From assembly GCF_021440515.1 (NCBI RefSeq), contig NZ_JAKCMV010000029.1, positions 1-64,000 of the forward strand: a DNA stretch of 64,000 nt. The letters are read 5' to 3'. Source of the DNA: Enterobacter asburiae (GTDB taxonomy: Bacteria > Pseudomonadota > Gammaproteobacteria > Enterobacterales > Enterobacteriaceae). Positions 38,017-49,478 of the stretch are shown in pieces. Made by a program: the position numbers and the translations under genes. Each line of letters opens with the position of its first letter. The stretch's first letter is position 1. The notes below the pieces were generated by a model, which saw only the letters and a program-made list of their open reading frames with translations, made no database searches and was not told where the DNA came from.

Positions 38017-40230
38017 CTACAGCGTCGGCTCCTGCGGCGGAAGCGGTGCCGCAGGCGGCGACACCACCTGATAGGTCTGCACCGGCATTCTGACGTTTGC
38101 CAGATCGAAATGCTTCTTCACCATGCTGTCGAGGGCAAAGCGCACCGTCCACTGCTTGAGCGGCTGGGTGGTAAAGGAGACGCGCAGGGTAAAGGCGGTA
38201 TTCGTCAGCCCGACAATGCCCGCAAACGACGGCTCGCCAATCACCAGCCCGCGAATGTTCTCCATCTCCATCAGCTCATCAACCGCCTCTTTCAGCGCCT
38301 GCTTCGCCTTCTCGGCATCTTCATGACGGTCGACGTCGTAGTTCGCCACCACCGACCCAATGCCGCGCACGAAGTTGGCGAAGGTGGTAATCGATGACCA
38401 CGGAATAATGTGGTACGCCCCGGTATCCTGACGCACGCCCACGGAGCGAATCGACATCCGCTCGACCGTGCCGGTCAACGGCCCGATGGTCACCAGATCC
38501 CCGGTATTCATCCCGTTTTCAAACTGGATAAAGATCCCGGTGATAATATCCTTCACCAGCGTTTGCGAACCAAACGAGATCGCCAGCCCAAGCGCACCGG
38601 CACCCGCCAGCAGCGGCGCGATGTTGACCCCGATTTCCGAGAGCACAATCATGATGGTTATAGTGCTGATAATCACCGCCAGCGCGTTGCGGAACAGGGT
38701 GAGCAGCGTGCGGGCGCGGGCGCTCGGCAGCGGACGGCCGTGAATGTCCGACACCAGACGGTTTTCAATCAGGCTTGCCAGCAGCGTCCAGCCCACCGCC
38801 GAGAAGAACAGGATCAGCGCAATGCGGATCAAAATGTCGACGGTCTTCTCGCCCGCGCCGTTGTGCAGCCAGTTCCAGAAGTCGAACAATCCCCAGGCGT
38901 TGAGCAGCAGCATAATCGCCACGCAGACGGTCAGAATGCGCGCCACCTTAAGCGACACCGACATCCAGCCGTTCACGCGCTTTTGCAGCTCGGGATAGTT
39001 ACGCTGCACGTGCGCCGACAGGGTGATGGTCTTTGAGATCCAGCGCGAAAGCAGGCCGGACACGAAGGCCGCAATGCCGATAATGGCCAGGCTTTTAAAG
39101 GTCGCACCCATCATAAACTTCAGGCTGTTGCCCGGGTCGAACAGCGAGAAGAAGCACAGGACAATAAAGTAAGCGCTTGCCAGCCAGTGCCACACCAGCG
39201 CAAACGCGCGGATAAACAGGCTAAAGAAGGAGAGCGAACGATCGGCGAGGTGCAGCAGACCGTCGGTAATCGCCTTTTTATTGTGGAAGATGAGGTACAG
39301 CGCCCAGACGGTAATGCAGAGCATGATCAGCACGTTCGCCAGCGCGCCGAACTGCACGTTCACCTGGTTTGAGGTAATCGGCACGGCGACCAGCAGCCCG
39401 TAGCCAATCAGGCCGCTCAGTACGCTGAGGCGCACGGCCCAGTATTTTGCGGTCTCGTCCTTTATGGAAAACGGACGCAGCTCCGGCACGCGCGGGCAGA
39501 AGATCAGGCGCAGCAGCGCCTTAAAGAACTCGATTAGCGCAAAGGCATTGAGGAACAGCGCCTGCTGGAAGGCGATGGTTTTATTGCCGGTGTTGAGGCG
39601 ATCCGCCAGAAGCTGACCGATAAACAGCGTCAGCGCCAGTAACAGTAAATCGATGATAAAGGCCCCGGTTATCATGGCGGGCAGGTGCAGCCAGCTGCTT
39701 TTATGCTGATTCTTTTTGCGCCCCCACTGGCCCATTTTGCGATACAGCGGCCAGGCGCACAGGCGTACCAGCCAGTAGAACAGGAAGACCGCCCCGGCGA
39801 GTATCAAAAACTGGGTGGCGGCGGCGGAGAAAGTTTGCGGGTTAAAGGGCTTATGCGGGGAACCGATCAGGTTGCGGTAAAGCTGGGCAAAGCGCGAAGA
39901 GAGGGCTTCGCCATACTCCCGTCCCACGTCGGTGACGTTCTCCAGCACCGTTTTTTCCTCTTTAACCTCAGGAGGCGAGAGTGCAGGAACCTCTTCTTTC
40001 GAGGTGCTGGCGGCGGCTTTACGCAGCTGTTCGACCAGCTCCTGACGCGACGCGTCGTTTTCCAGCACGTCAGCAAGGGCGCTGTAGGCCGCTTTTTTCT
40101 GTTCGACATCCGGCTCGGGCGGAGGCGCGTTTTGCGACGCAGCGGTGGACGTGGTGGTGACGCCGGGGATCGCCACGGCGAGCGATGGCGCACTAAACAG
40201 GCTAAGCAACAGCAACAGGATCCACGGCAC
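38017..40230 (-). CDS. mscM: Moderate-conductance mechanosensitive channel MscM (YbiO)
   Basis: 737 residues (E. coli 741), starting at GTG 40230 with GGAGGA 4 nt upstream; the longer open frame lacks a ribosome site. Signal peptide, then a periplasmic domain (about 20-115), around eleven transmembrane segments, and the C-terminal MscS core: pore helix AGAGALGLAISFGSQTLVKD (cited as the motif), ITGIFIQFENGMNTGDLV and a cytosolic beta domain. It protects against osmotic downshock. Also known as ybiO. Confidence 0.95.
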   Translation of the reverse strand: MPWILLLLLSLFSAPSLAVAIPGVTTTSTAASQNAPPPEPDVEQKKAAYSALADVLENDASRQELVEQLRKAAASTSKEEVPALSPPEVKEEKTVLENVTDVGREYGEALSSRFAQLYRNLIGSPHKPFNPQTFSAAATQFLILAGAVFLFYWLVRLCAWPLYRKMGQWGRKKNQHKSSWLHLPAMITGAFIIDLLLLALTLFIGQLLADRLNTGNKTIAFQQALFLNAFALIEFFKALLRLIFCPRVPELRPFSIKDETAKYWAVRLSVLSGLIGYGLLVAVPITSNQVNVQFGALANVLIMLCITVWALYLIFHNKKAITDGLLHLADRSLSFFSLFIRAFALVWHWLASAYFIVLCFFSLFDPGNSLKFMMGATFKSLAIIGIAAFVSGLLSRWISKTITLSAHVQRNYPELQKRVNGWMSVSLKVARILTVCVAIMLLLNAWGLFDFWNWLHNGAGEKTVDILIRIALILFFSAVGWTLLASLIENRLVSDIHGRPLPSARARTLLTLFRNALAVIISTITIMIVLSEIGVNIAPLLAGAGALGLAISFGSQTLVKDIITGIFIQFENGMNTGDLVTIGPLTGTVERMSIRSVGVRQDTGAYHIIPWSSITTFANFVRGIGSVVANYDVDRHEDAEKAKQALKEAVDELMEMENIRGLVIGEPSFAGIVGLTNTAFTLRVSFTTQPLKQWTVRFALDSMVKKHFDLANVRMPVQTYQVVSPPAAPLPPQEPTL

Positions 40231-40362
40231 GGCGTCCTCCGGTGAAAATATCCAGCAAAATGATAAGTATAGAGTGCGGGGAGGCGCGGGGGATATTTGG
40301 GAACAATCTGGCATAAAAAAACCGGGCTGCTTTCGCTGGCCCGGTTTTTACACGCTGAGGGA

Positions 40363-41085
40363 TCAGGACACGTGCTGGAGGAACTCCTGCAAGCGCTGGC
40401 TCGGCGGGTTGGCGATCAGCTCTTGCGGGTTGCCATCTTCCGCGATACGGCCTTTATCGATAAAGATCAGGCGGGAAGCTACCTTCTCGGCAAAGCCGAT
40501 TTCGTGGGTCACGATCACCATCGTCATCCCTTCTTCCGCCAGATCCTGCATGACCTTCAGCACCTCGTGGCGCAGCTCAGGGTCGAGCGCCGAGGTTGGC
40601 TCATCAAACAGCATCATTTTAGGCTTCACCGCCAGCGCGCGGGCAATCGCCACGCGCTGCTGCTGCCCGCCGGACAGTTCGGAAGGGTAGTGGTGCGAAC
40701 GCTCGGCAAGACCGACTTTCGCCAGCAGATCTTTCGCCAGCGCTTCTGCCGCCGCTTTGTCGGCACCGCGCACGCGCAGTGGGCCAAACATCACGTTTTC
40801 CAGCGCCGTCAGGTGCGGGAAGAGGTAAAACTGCTGGAATACCATGCCCGCTTCCTGGCGGATCAGGCGCTCGTCCACTTTCGGGTCGTTGACCTTGAGG
40901 CCATCCACAATCAGATCGCCGCTGGTGATCTCTTCCAGCTTGTTGATGCAGCGCAGCAGGGTTGATTTACCGGAGCCGGACGGCCCGATAATCACCACCA
41001 CTTCACCCTGTTTGATATTCAGATCGATATTGTGCAGCACCTGGGTCGGGCCAAAGTGCTTGGAAACGTTTTTAAATTCAATCAC
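40363..41085 (-). CDS. glnQ: Glutamine ABC importer ATPase
   Basis: 240 residues, the E. coli length. Walker A GPSGSGKS (35-42), signature LSGGQQQR (about 137-144), Walker B MLFDEP and D-loop SALD are all intact, with H-loop VTHE. It powers the GlnHPQ high-affinity glutamine uptake system. Start overlaps the glnP stop by 4 nt. Last gene of the glnHPQ operon. Confidence 0.97.
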   Translation of the reverse strand: MIEFKNVSKHFGPTQVLHNIDLNIKQGEVVVIIGPSGSGKSTLLRCINKLEEITSGDLIVDGLKVNDPKVDERLIRQEAGMVFQQFYLFPHLTALENVMFGPLRVRGADKAAAEALAKDLLAKVGLAERSHHYPSELSGGQQQRVAIARALAVKPKMMLFDEPTSALDPELRHEVLKVMQDLAEEGMTMVIVTHEIGFAEKVASRLIFIDKGRIAEDGNPQELIANPPSQRLQEFLQHVS

Positions 41086-41741
41086 AGGATTTTCATCCTT
41101 CTTTCAAGACGACGCAGAACAAAGCTCAGAACCAGCGTGATGATCAGGTAGATAACCGCCACCGCGCTCCAGATTTCCAGGGCGCGGAAGTTGCCCGCGA
41201 TGATCTCCTGGCCCTGACGGGTCAGCTCTGCAACGCCGATGACGATAAACAGCGAAGTGTCTTTAATGCTGATGATCCACTGGTTGCCCAGCGGCGGCAG
41301 CATGCGGCGCAGCGCCAGCGGCAGAATCACGTGGCGGATGGTTTCGCGACGCGACAGACCCAGCGCCAGACCGGCTTCACTGAACCCTTTATGAATCGAC
41401 AGAACCGCGCCGCGGGTGATTTCCGCAATATAGGCGCCGGAGTTGATCATAATGGTCACGACCGCCGCGCTGAACGGATCGATACGCAGGTCGTTGAATG
41501 CCATCGGCAGGGCGAAGTAGATGAACATGACCTGCACGACGATTGGCGTGCCGCGGATCACTTCGATGAAAACCAGTGCGATGTGGTTAGCAATCCAGCC
41601 ACCGTAGGTGCGGGCGAAACCGGCGACAAGACCGATAATCAACCCGCCAACCAGACCGAGGACCGAAATCCACAGGGTCATTTTGGCGCCTTCAAGCAAG
41701 ATAGGAATGGCAGGCCAGATGGCGCTCCAGTCAAACTGCAT
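41082..41741 (-). CDS. glnP: Glutamine ABC importer permease
   Basis: 219 residues with five predicted transmembrane helices and the HisMQ-type inner-membrane component signature ([20 protein letters not shown]), the EAA loop that contacts GlnQ. It forms a homodimeric channel for glutamine in the inner membrane. Separated from glnH by a 117-nt gap that holds a hairpin. Confidence 0.96.
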   Translation of the reverse strand: MQFDWSAIWPAIPILLEGAKMTLWISVLGLVGGLIIGLVAGFARTYGGWIANHIALVFIEVIRGTPIVVQVMFIYFALPMAFNDLRIDPFSAAVVTIMINSGAYIAEITRGAVLSIHKGFSEAGLALGLSRRETIRHVILPLALRRMLPPLGNQWIISIKDTSLFIVIGVAELTRQGQEIIAGNFRALEIWSAVAVIYLIITLVLSFVLRRLERRMKIL

Positions 41742-41805
41742 GATAATTTCCTGTTACTGTTACCGTGGTAAAAAACAAAGAGCCATACCGGGATGACTCA
41801 AATTG

Positions 41806-41836
41806 CAGGCCCGGTCACGCAAGCGCTCCGGGCCTG
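41806..41836. promoter_or_regulatory. Hairpin between glnH and glnP
   Basis: CAGGCCCGG / CCGGGCCTG, a 9-bp perfect stem with a 13-nt loop and no T-tract. Such hairpins after periplasmic-binding-protein genes usually stabilise their mRNA, giving more binding protein than permease. Confidence 0.7.
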
Positions 41837-41858
41837 ACAAACCTGATTTCAGGCTGAA

Positions 41859-42674
<816 letters not shown>

Positions 42675-42744
42675 TTACAAGCTCTTGTTTTGCAAAGGGG
42701 ATGATGTCACGCGTTGCACAATAAACGTGGCAATAAGGTTTTAT

Positions 42745-42773
42745 TGCACCAATGTGGAGCACCGTTTTGGTGC
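42745..42773. promoter_or_regulatory. Two overlapping NtrC-type sites upstream of glnH
   Basis: GCACC-N5-GGTGC at 42759-42773 is a perfect NtrC core dyad. An adjoining copy with one mismatch, GCACC-N5-GGAGC, occupies 42746-42760. They lie about 75-100 nt upstream of the sigma-54 promoter, a normal enhancer distance. Confidence 0.75.
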
Positions 42774-42916
42774 GCTTCGTTTTGGTCAACTGACGGGATG
42801 ATATTAAGCGCAAATTCTGACGAAAAAACAATCTTCCATTAACCGTTGTGTGAGGTGATTATTACATTTCGTTCACTTTTGCCGGGTGGGAAGGGAAAAA
42901 TGCGCACCATAAAAGT

Positions 42917-42944
42917 GCAAAACCCCCGCCAGGGGCGAGGGTTT
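42917..42944 (-). terminator. Probable terminator after dps
   Basis: On the minus strand AAACCCTCGCC..GGCGGGGGTTTT forms a GC-rich stem followed by TTTT and a second T-run a few bases later. It lies 19 nt past the dps stop. Confidence 0.7.
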
Positions 42945-42963
42945 AATCGCAAATCCGTATGGA

Positions 42964-43503
<540 letters not shown>

Positions 43504-43514
43504 TTACGGAAATG

Positions 43515-43521
43515 AGTATAG
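43515..43521 (-). promoter_or_regulatory. Probable dps promoter -10 region
   Basis: On the minus strand CTATACT lies 48 nt upstream of the dps start, preceded by CGTAAAACTGGTG and the GATAGGCAGGACCAGAAAAGC segment that resembles the E. coli dps region bound by OxyR. CTATACT is a good sigma-S/sigma-70 extended -10. Inference from similarity to E. coli. Confidence 0.6.
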
Positions 43522-43766
43522 CACCAGTTTTACGCTTTGCTTTTCTGGTCCTGCCTATCGGTTTAATAGTAAAGGGCGGGTTGATGTTGAAATTTATTTA
43601 TTTTCAATGGCATAGATAATTTGTTGCAGAACTGTGATTATTTTCTCTGATGCGGATGATTCTTGAAGCGATATTTCAGAATAATACCGCACATGCAGTC
43701 GGATTATTCATAGGGTTGGTTTGGCCTATATTCTGCATGGCGCTAAGGCCATGCAGAAAGGGATGA

Positions 43767-44654
43767 TTAATTAATATCGATCTTCTCGATTTTGCTTTCC
43801 GGGCGCAGGGTGAGGGTCGACCCCATCGACGCGGCAATAATAGAGCACAGCGCGAGCGTCTGGGTGAGGGTCAGGGTTTCACCGAGGAACACCATACCGG
43901 AAACAGCGGCCAGCGCAGGCTCCATGCTCATCAGCGTGCCGAAGATCCGGGTGGGCAGGCGCGTCAGGGCAATCATCTCCAGCGAGTAGGGCAGGGCGGT
44001 GGAAAGAATAGCGACGGCGAGGCCAATCGGCATCACCGACCATTGCCAGATGGAATCCGTGGCCTGCGCCATACCGATGGGCACAAACACGATGGCGGCG
44101 ATCAGCGAGCCAAGCGCCACCGTTGCCGGGCCATGCTCTTCTCCGGCGCGCTGTCCGGTCAGGATATAGACCGCCCAGCAGGCACCCGCCCCGAGCGCCA
44201 GCGCGGCACCGGTAAGATCGATGTGCGACACGTCCTGGCCGAGCGGCAGCAGGAACCAGAGCCCCAGCACGGCGAGCACAACCCAGATAAAGTCGACCGG
44301 GCGGCGCGAGGAGAAGAGCGCGACCGCCAGCGGGCCGGTGAACTCGAGCGCCACCGCAATCCCCAGTGGGATAGTCTGAATAGAGAGGTAGAACATATAG
44401 TTCATCGCCCCGAGCGCCAGTCCATATAATAGAAGAGGCAGACGCTGCTCTTTTTTAAAGCGCAGACGCCAGGGCTTGAAGATGACGACGAGGATGATGG
44501 TCCCCAGGGCGATACGCAGCGCGGTGACGCCGGGCGCTCCGACCAGCGGGAAAAGGGATTTCGCCAGCGATGCGCCGCTCTGAATGGAGAGCATGGCGAT
44601 AAGTATTACGGCAACCGGCATCCAGACCGACGATTTGCGGGATAACCCAGGCAT
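43767..44654 (-). CDS. rhtA: Threonine/homoserine exporter RhtA
   Basis: 295 residues from the ATG at 44654, the E. coli length. Ten predicted transmembrane segments in two EamA (drug/metabolite transporter) halves. It exports threonine, homoserine and related amino acids across the inner membrane. The segment LEFTGPLAVALFSSRRPVDF at about 107-126 matches RhtA. Divergent from ompX. Confidence 0.95.
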   Translation of the reverse strand: MPGLSRKSSVWMPVAVILIAMLSIQSGASLAKSLFPLVGAPGVTALRIALGTIILVVIFKPWRLRFKKEQRLPLLLYGLALGAMNYMFYLSIQTIPLGIAVALEFTGPLAVALFSSRRPVDFIWVVLAVLGLWFLLPLGQDVSHIDLTGAALALGAGACWAVYILTGQRAGEEHGPATVALGSLIAAIVFVPIGMAQATDSIWQWSVMPIGLAVAILSTALPYSLEMIALTRLPTRIFGTLMSMEPALAAVSGMVFLGETLTLTQTLALCSIIAASMGSTLTLRPESKIEKIDIN

Positions 44655-45008
44655 CCTTTCTCCTGTCAATTTCTGTCAAACGAAGTAAAAGCCGCAGTGT
44701 AATAGAAATAACCTGCAACGGTTGAGACTTCGTTGAAAAAAAACGCTGTGAAATCCGTAAAATGGTTAAGCGTTGATGGATTTATCAGCTATCAGATTAG
44801 GAATAATCTGGATGAATGTCGCGTGACACGCGCGCAGAATTAGCGTTTTAATGTGTAAATTCTACGATATTTGAATGAGATAGCTGGCCCTGGAAACGTT
44901 CTGTTACATCAAAGGGCCCGTTAGACATCACGAATCAGAAAGAGTTTCACAAGATTTTTTGATATATTTAAAACTTACGGACTTACTTGAAGCACATTTG
45001 AGGTGGTT
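44655..45008. promoter_or_regulatory. Divergent region rhtA-ompX
   Basis: 354 bp, AT-rich, with no gene. It should hold the rhtA promoter and the ompX promoter with its 5' UTR, which in E. coli is a target of small RNAs CyaR and MicA. I see no decisive operator. Confidence 0.5.
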
Positions 45009-45527
45009 ATGAAAAAAATTGCATGTCTTTCAGCACTGGCCGCTGTACTGGCTGTTTCCGCAGGTACCGCTGTAGCTGCTACTTCTACTGTTACTGGTGG
45101 TTACGCTCAGAGCGACTATCAGGGCGTGATGAACAAAGCTAACGGCTTCAACCTGAAGTATCGCTACGAGCAGGATAACAACCCACTCGGCGTGATCGGT
45201 TCTTTCACTTACACTGAGAAAGATCGTTCTGAAAACGGCGCATATAACAAAGGTCAGTACTACGGTATCACCGCTGGTCCTGCTTACCGCCTGAACGACT
45301 GGGCAAGCATCTACGGTGTTGTAGGTGTTGGCTACGGTAAATTCCAGCAGACCGAAAACGAAGGTCTGAACCGCACTGCAAGCAACAGCGACTACGGCTT
45401 CTCCTATGGCGCAGGTATGCAGTTCAACCCAATCGAAAACGTTGCTCTGGACTTCTCCTATGAGCAGAGCCGTATCCGCAACGTTGACGTTGGCACCTGG
45501 ATCGCGGGCGTAGGTTACCGCTTCTAA
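45009..45527 (+). CDS. ompX: Outer-membrane protein X
   Basis: 172 residues from the ATG at 45009 (GAGGTGG ribosome site just upstream). Signal peptide to Ala23 (GTAVA-ATST), then an eight-stranded beta barrel with alternating hydrophobics and the C-terminal aromatic signal VGYRF recognised by BamA. It belongs to the Ail/Lom/OmpX family involved in adhesion and serum resistance. Length agrees with E. coli (171); loop sequences differ (EKDRSENGAYNK, QTENEGLNRTAS). Strongly biased toward common codons, as for a highly expressed protein. Confidence 0.98.
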   Translation: MKKIACLSALAAVLAVSAGTAVAATSTVTGGYAQSDYQGVMNKANGFNLKYRYEQDNNPLGVIGSFTYTEKDRSENGAYNKGQYYGITAGPAYRLNDWASIYGVVGVGYGKFQQTENEGLNRTASNSDYGFSYGAGMQFNPIENVALDFSYEQSRIRNVDVGTWIAGVGYRF

Positions 45528-45549
45528 TCACTTCGGTGAGCCAATGAAA

Positions 45550-45578
45550 AATCCGCCCAATGTGGCGGATTTTTTTTT
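45550..45578 (+). terminator. Intrinsic terminator of ompX
   Basis: AATCCGCC-caatgt-GGCGGATT followed by an eight-T run, 23 nt after the ompX stop. Confidence 0.95.
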
Positions 45579-45628
45579 GCGAAGATAAAAGCAAAACGGC
45601 AACCCCAGGTTGCCGTTTTCAGTGTTTG

Positions 45629-45673
45629 TTCCCTCTCCCCGTGGGAGAGGGTCAGGGTGAGGGCAACAGACCG
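45629..45673. repeat. CCCTCTCCC-type palindromic repeat (copy 4 of 5)
   Basis: CCCTCTCCCcgtgGGAGAGGG then GGTGAGGGCAACAGACCGC, ending at the base before the opgE stop codon. Between convergent ompX and opgE. Confidence 0.85.
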
Positions 45674-47257
45674 CTACTTACTCTTAATATCAAACACATC
45701 CGTCCCCAGATGGTTATAGTCCACTTTCTGCAACTTAAAGTTGGTGATATACACCGGCGGTCCCTTCTTGCCTGAGATAAACGGATAATCATTCTTTATC
45801 TCTTTGGCCGCGATACCGGTCCACTGGGAGAAGAACTTCAGGAAATCATTCGCCGAACGGCGCGCTTTCACGATCCGATGCGTTTTGTCATCGCTCGACA
45901 GCACCATAAAGGGCACCTGGAAGTTCTGCTGGAACTTGTCATCGTGCGCCAGATACTGCACCTCTTTCCCGCGCTCTTTAAAGGCTAAACCGTGGTCGGA
46001 GAAATAGACCATCGAGAAGCTATCCCCGGTATTGCGCAGCTGGGTATAAAGCTTGCTCAGCAGATCGTCCGTTTGCGTCATGGTGTAGAGATAGCAAGAG
46101 GTCTCCTTCGACTGCACAAACTCGGCGTACTTGCCGCCGGTCCTGTCGCAGGCCTGCGGGTGCGATCCCATCAGGTGCAGCACAATCAGTTGCGGCTGGG
46201 TGCGCTGAGTCGCAAAGACCTGAGCGGTCATCTTTAGCAGGGCGTCGTCTTTGGTGTTTTTATCGGCTTCAAAGTCACCGTTTTTGAGAAAATGCACTTC
46301 GTCAGCGCGCTTAGCGATACTGGCGATGGCGGTATCGTACTCGCCAATTTGCCCCTGGTTGGAGAACCACCAGGTCTGGAATCCGGCGCGATTTGCCAGC
46401 GTCACAAAGTTATCCTGATACAGCGGCTTGCCGTCTTCCACGCGGTTTAAGGTCAGGCCGAGGGATTTTTGCGTCGAGCCGCTGGCGGCGATGTAATCGG
46501 TAAACAGGGTGCCGTTGACCGAGCTGGCGAACGGGGTGTTGTTCCAGTGGCCGCCAAACGCGCCCAGCGCATCGCGACGCGCGCTTTCGCCAATCACCAC
46601 CACGTAGGTGTGATACTTCGGCTTAACGGCGAGCACGTTCCAGGTGTCTTTCATGTTCGACAGCTCAGCCATGCGCGTCTGCTCGTCCACCACTTCCTGG
46701 TTGTTCACTATTACGTCTTTCACGAAGCGGAATACCGGATAGCCCGTGTCTTTCAGCTTAAACACGCCGCCCCAGGCCAGGTTTTGTACCGGCGCGACAA
46801 AAAAGGTCGCCACGCTAAACGCCAGGCACAGGTTTTCGATTTTACCCCAGGCTTTTTTCTCCTCGGGTTTGCGGCGCACGGCAATTACGCCCAGCGCAAA
46901 GATGAAAAGCCCGACCACGTAGTTGTACCACGGGAAGATGGTGAGGATCTCCGTGGACTCCTCCATGTTGGTGGAGTGTAGCGCCAGCAGGGTATTGAAG
47001 TTCGGCGAGCCGTAGGCCTGGCCAAACGGGAAATAGAACGCCGCGATCAGCGAACACACGCCCACCAGCGTTTTCTGCGCCAGCGGCGCGCTTCGCCACA
47101 GCAGGTGCAGGATGCAGGTGAAGGCGACGGCATATAAAAGGCTAAACGGATAGCCCAGCGCGAAGTTAATCAGCAGCGATTGCAGAAAGTAGAATCCCGT
47201 CCACGGGCTTAAGGCCCGGCTGCGGGTAATAAGTGTTTCTTTCAGGGTTACGTTCAT
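45674..47257 (-). CDS. opgE: Phosphoethanolamine transferase OpgE
   Basis: 527 residues, the E. coli length. Five N-terminal transmembrane helices (to about residue 160) are followed by a periplasmic sulfatase-fold catalytic domain. The nucleophile region is VVIGESARRDALGAFGGHW (about 222-240), and the metal motif is YFSDHGLAF. It adds phosphoethanolamine to osmoregulated periplasmic glucans. Formerly ybiP. Confidence 0.94.
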   Translation of the reverse strand: MNVTLKETLITRSRALSPWTGFYFLQSLLINFALGYPFSLLYAVAFTCILHLLWRSAPLAQKTLVGVCSLIAAFYFPFGQAYGSPNFNTLLALHSTNMEESTEILTIFPWYNYVVGLFIFALGVIAVRRKPEEKKAWGKIENLCLAFSVATFFVAPVQNLAWGGVFKLKDTGYPVFRFVKDVIVNNQEVVDEQTRMAELSNMKDTWNVLAVKPKYHTYVVVIGESARRDALGAFGGHWNNTPFASSVNGTLFTDYIAASGSTQKSLGLTLNRVEDGKPLYQDNFVTLANRAGFQTWWFSNQGQIGEYDTAIASIAKRADEVHFLKNGDFEADKNTKDDALLKMTAQVFATQRTQPQLIVLHLMGSHPQACDRTGGKYAEFVQSKETSCYLYTMTQTDDLLSKLYTQLRNTGDSFSMVYFSDHGLAFKERGKEVQYLAHDDKFQQNFQVPFMVLSSDDKTHRIVKARRSANDFLKFFSQWTGIAAKEIKNDYPFISGKKGPPVYITNFKLQKVDYNHLGTDVFDIKSK

Positions 47258-47514
47258 AAATCACTATCATGAAAACGCCATGTGCTCACCCTGGCGTCGA
47301 GGGTCAAAGCCTGCCTGACAGTGCGTGGAGAGGGAATGTGGGTCCGCTTCAGCGAGCCGCAAATGGTGCAGGGCTGCAAGAAGATAGAGCGAGCGCGTAA
47401 TAAGGTCAACAGTTGCTAAGGGTATGTTTTGCGTGGGGGACTGCAAATCCGCAAAAAAGATCGGGAATTAGGCGGCAGGAGGCCATTTTATCGGGGGATT
47501 GTGACAAGAAAATG

Positions 47515-47537
47515 AAGCGGCGTACCGCACGCCGCTT
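47515..47537 (-). terminator. Possible terminator of mntS
   Basis: AAGCGGCGT / ACGCCGCTT stem (9 bp, 5-nt loop) overlapping the mntS stop codon; on the minus strand it is followed by CATTTTCTTG. The T-tract is weak. Confidence 0.6.
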
Positions 47538-47664
47538 AGTGGGAAGGTTTGTCGTCCTGGTGCGGTTTGTTGTTAAACATATCGCACAGCATATTCAACA
47601 ACATCAACCGTACTTTGAAGGGAGAATGGCTAAACACGTTCATACACCTCTTGAATTCGTTCAT
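47536..47664 (-). CDS. mntS: Small manganese-regulated protein MntS
   Basis: 42 residues from the ATG at 47664; a shorter gene than most annotation cut-offs. It reads MNEFKRCMNVFSHSPFKVRL and onward, nearly identical to E. coli MntS (42 aa). In E. coli MntS raises intracellular manganese, probably by inhibiting the exporter MntP, and is repressed by MntR with Mn2+. The ribosome site AGGAGG lies 4 nt upstream. It is divergent from mntR across two MntR-like boxes. Confidence 0.93.
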   Translation of the reverse strand: MNEFKRCMNVFSHSPFKVRLMLLNMLCDMFNNKPHQDDKPSH

Positions 47665-47721
47665 ATGACCTCCTGATTTAAGATCCCTTCGATCCGTGAA
47701 GGGTGACTGCATTACATACAG

Positions 47722-47757
47722 ATATAGCACAGGCTATATTACATAGCTACGGCTATT
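47722..47757. promoter_or_regulatory. Two MntR-type boxes between mntS and mntR
   Basis: ATATAGC-ACAG-GCTATAT (47722-47739) and ACATAGC-TACG-GCTATTT (47741-47758) resemble the enterobacterial MntR box AACATAGC-N4-GCTATGTT. The centres are 19 nt apart, about two helical turns. They are placed to repress mntS in high manganese. Confidence 0.75.
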
Positions 47758-47847
47758 TCGTTAATTTTTTGTGCTTGTAGAGCTATGGTTTACAATGTGC
47801 GCTCTTGTCACGAGGCGCTGGAAGCGTCACCCCATTGAGGACACACA

Positions 47848-48321
47848 ATGAACCGTCGCGCAGGTAAGCCAACAATAAAAAAAACGACGCAACTGGTTAA
47901 TGTTGAAGAGCATGTTGAAGGGTTTCGTCAGGTTCGCGAGGCGCATCGGCGTGAATTAATTGATGACTACGTTGAGCTGATTTCGGATCTGATCCGCGAG
48001 GTGGGCGAGGCGCGTCAGGTGGACATGGCCGCGCGGCTGGGCGTTTCTCAGCCAACTGTCGCCAAAATGTTAAAACGTCTGGCGTCCGTCGGCCTGATCG
48101 AAATGATCCCCTGGCGCGGCGTATTTTTAACGCCAGAGGGGGAAAAGCTGGCGCACGCGAGCCGCGAACGCCACCAGATAGTCGAAAACTTTTTGTTGGT
48201 ATTAGGCGTGAGTGAGGACATCGCGCGCCGTGATGCCGAAGGCATGGAACATCACGTCAGCGAAGAAACGCTGGCGAAGTTCCACGAGTTCACCCTGAAA
48301 TACGGTCCTTCTGCTGAATGA
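47848..48321 (+). CDS. mntR: Manganese-responsive regulator MntR
   Basis: 157 residues. DtxR/MntR family: an N-terminal winged helix (about 35-95; [22 protein letters not shown]) and a metal-binding dimerisation domain ([30 protein letters not shown]) that carries the conserved Glu/His ligands. With Mn2+ it represses mntH and mntS and, in E. coli, activates mntP. It overlaps ybiR by 4 nt. Confidence 0.96.
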   Translation: MNRRAGKPTIKKTTQLVNVEEHVEGFRQVREAHRRELIDDYVELISDLIREVGEARQVDMAARLGVSQPTVAKMLKRLASVGLIEMIPWRGVFLTPEGEKLAHASRERHQIVENFLLVLGVSEDIARRDAEGMEHHVSEETLAKFHEFTLKYGPSAE

Positions 48322-49427
48322 ACATTCCCGGCTTGCAGGCGCTGAAACGCGATCGCTTCTTTCATCTTTTACTCATTATCGGCGTTGGGCTAAGCCTGTT
48401 TGTGCCGTTCGCGCCGCGCACCTGGCCTGCGGCGATCGACTGGCGCACCATTATTACCCTGAGCGGCCTGATGATGCTCACCAAAGGGGTTGAGCTCAGC
48501 GGCTATTTTGACGTGCTTGGGCGCAAAATGGTGCGCCGCTTTGCCACCGAGCGCAGGCTGGCGCTGTTTATGGTTTTCTCCGCCGCCGTGCTCTCCACGT
48601 TTCTGACCAACGATGTGGCGCTGTTTATCGTCGTGCCGCTGACCCTGACGCTGCGCCGACTTTGCGAAATCCCGGTCACGCGCCTGATCATCTTTGAAGC
48701 GCTGGCGGTGAACGCCGGTTCTCTTCTGACCCCCATCGGCAACCCGCAAAACATCCTGCTGTGGGGGCGCTCCGGGCTGTCGTTCGCGGCCTTCACCTGG
48801 CAAATGGCGCCGCTGGCGCTGGTGATGATGCTGTCCCTGCTGGCGGTCTGCTGGTTTGCCTTCCCGGATAAAAAACTGCAATACCACAGCGGCGCCACCG
48901 GCCCGGAGTGGCAACCGCGTCTGGTCTGGAGCTGCCTCGCGCTCTACATCGTTTTCCTGACGGCGCTGGAGATGAAGCAGGAGCTCATCGGCGTTGCGCT
49001 GGTCGCCTGCGGCTTTTTGTTCCTCGCCCGGCGCGTTCTGGTCAGCGTTGACTGGACGCTGCTGCTGGTGTTCATGGCGATGTTTATCGACGTGCATCTG
49101 CTTATTCAGCTGCCGGTGCTGCAAAACGTGCTTCACAGCGTCAGCGGCCTGTCGCAGGCGGGACTATGGCTCACGGCGATTGGGCTGTCGCAGTTTATCA
49201 GCAACGTGCCGTCCACGATTTTGCTCCTCAACTACGTTCCACCCTCGGCGCTGCTGGCCTGGGCGGTGAACGTCGGCGGTTTTGGCCTGCTTCCCGGCTC
49301 GCTTGCCAACCTGATAGCCCTGCGAATGGCAAACGATCGCCGCATCTGGTGGCGCTTCCACCTCTGGTCTGTACCGATGCTCGTCTGGGCCGCCGCCGTA
49401 GGATTCGGACTATTCCTTCTCATATAG
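48318..49427 (+). CDS. ybiR: Putative anion/ion permease YbiR
   Basis: 369 residues with about ten to eleven transmembrane segments; ArsB/NhaD/CitMHS-type ion-transporter family. The motif [11 protein letters not shown] and [19 protein letters not shown] (about 130-148) match the anion permease signature. Substrate unknown. ATGA overlap with mntR suggests coupling to manganese control, but no metal role is shown. In E. coli ldtB follows directly; here a cassette of seven genes intervenes. Confidence 0.92.
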   Translation: MNIPGLQALKRDRFFHLLLIIGVGLSLFVPFAPRTWPAAIDWRTIITLSGLMMLTKGVELSGYFDVLGRKMVRRFATERRLALFMVFSAAVLSTFLTNDVALFIVVPLTLTLRRLCEIPVTRLIIFEALAVNAGSLLTPIGNPQNILLWGRSGLSFAAFTWQMAPLALVMMLSLLAVCWFAFPDKKLQYHSGATGPEWQPRLVWSCLALYIVFLTALEMKQELIGVALVACGFLFLARRVLVSVDWTLLLVFMAMFIDVHLLIQLPVLQNVLHSVSGLSQAGLWLTAIGLSQFISNVPSTILLLNYVPPSALLAWAVNVGGFGLLPGSLANLIALRMANDRRIWWRFHLWSVPMLVWAAAVGFGLFLLI

Positions 49428-49478
49428 TGCGTTATTTGTCAGTTTATCCTGGCAAATGTATAGCAACGTCCTAGCTTT

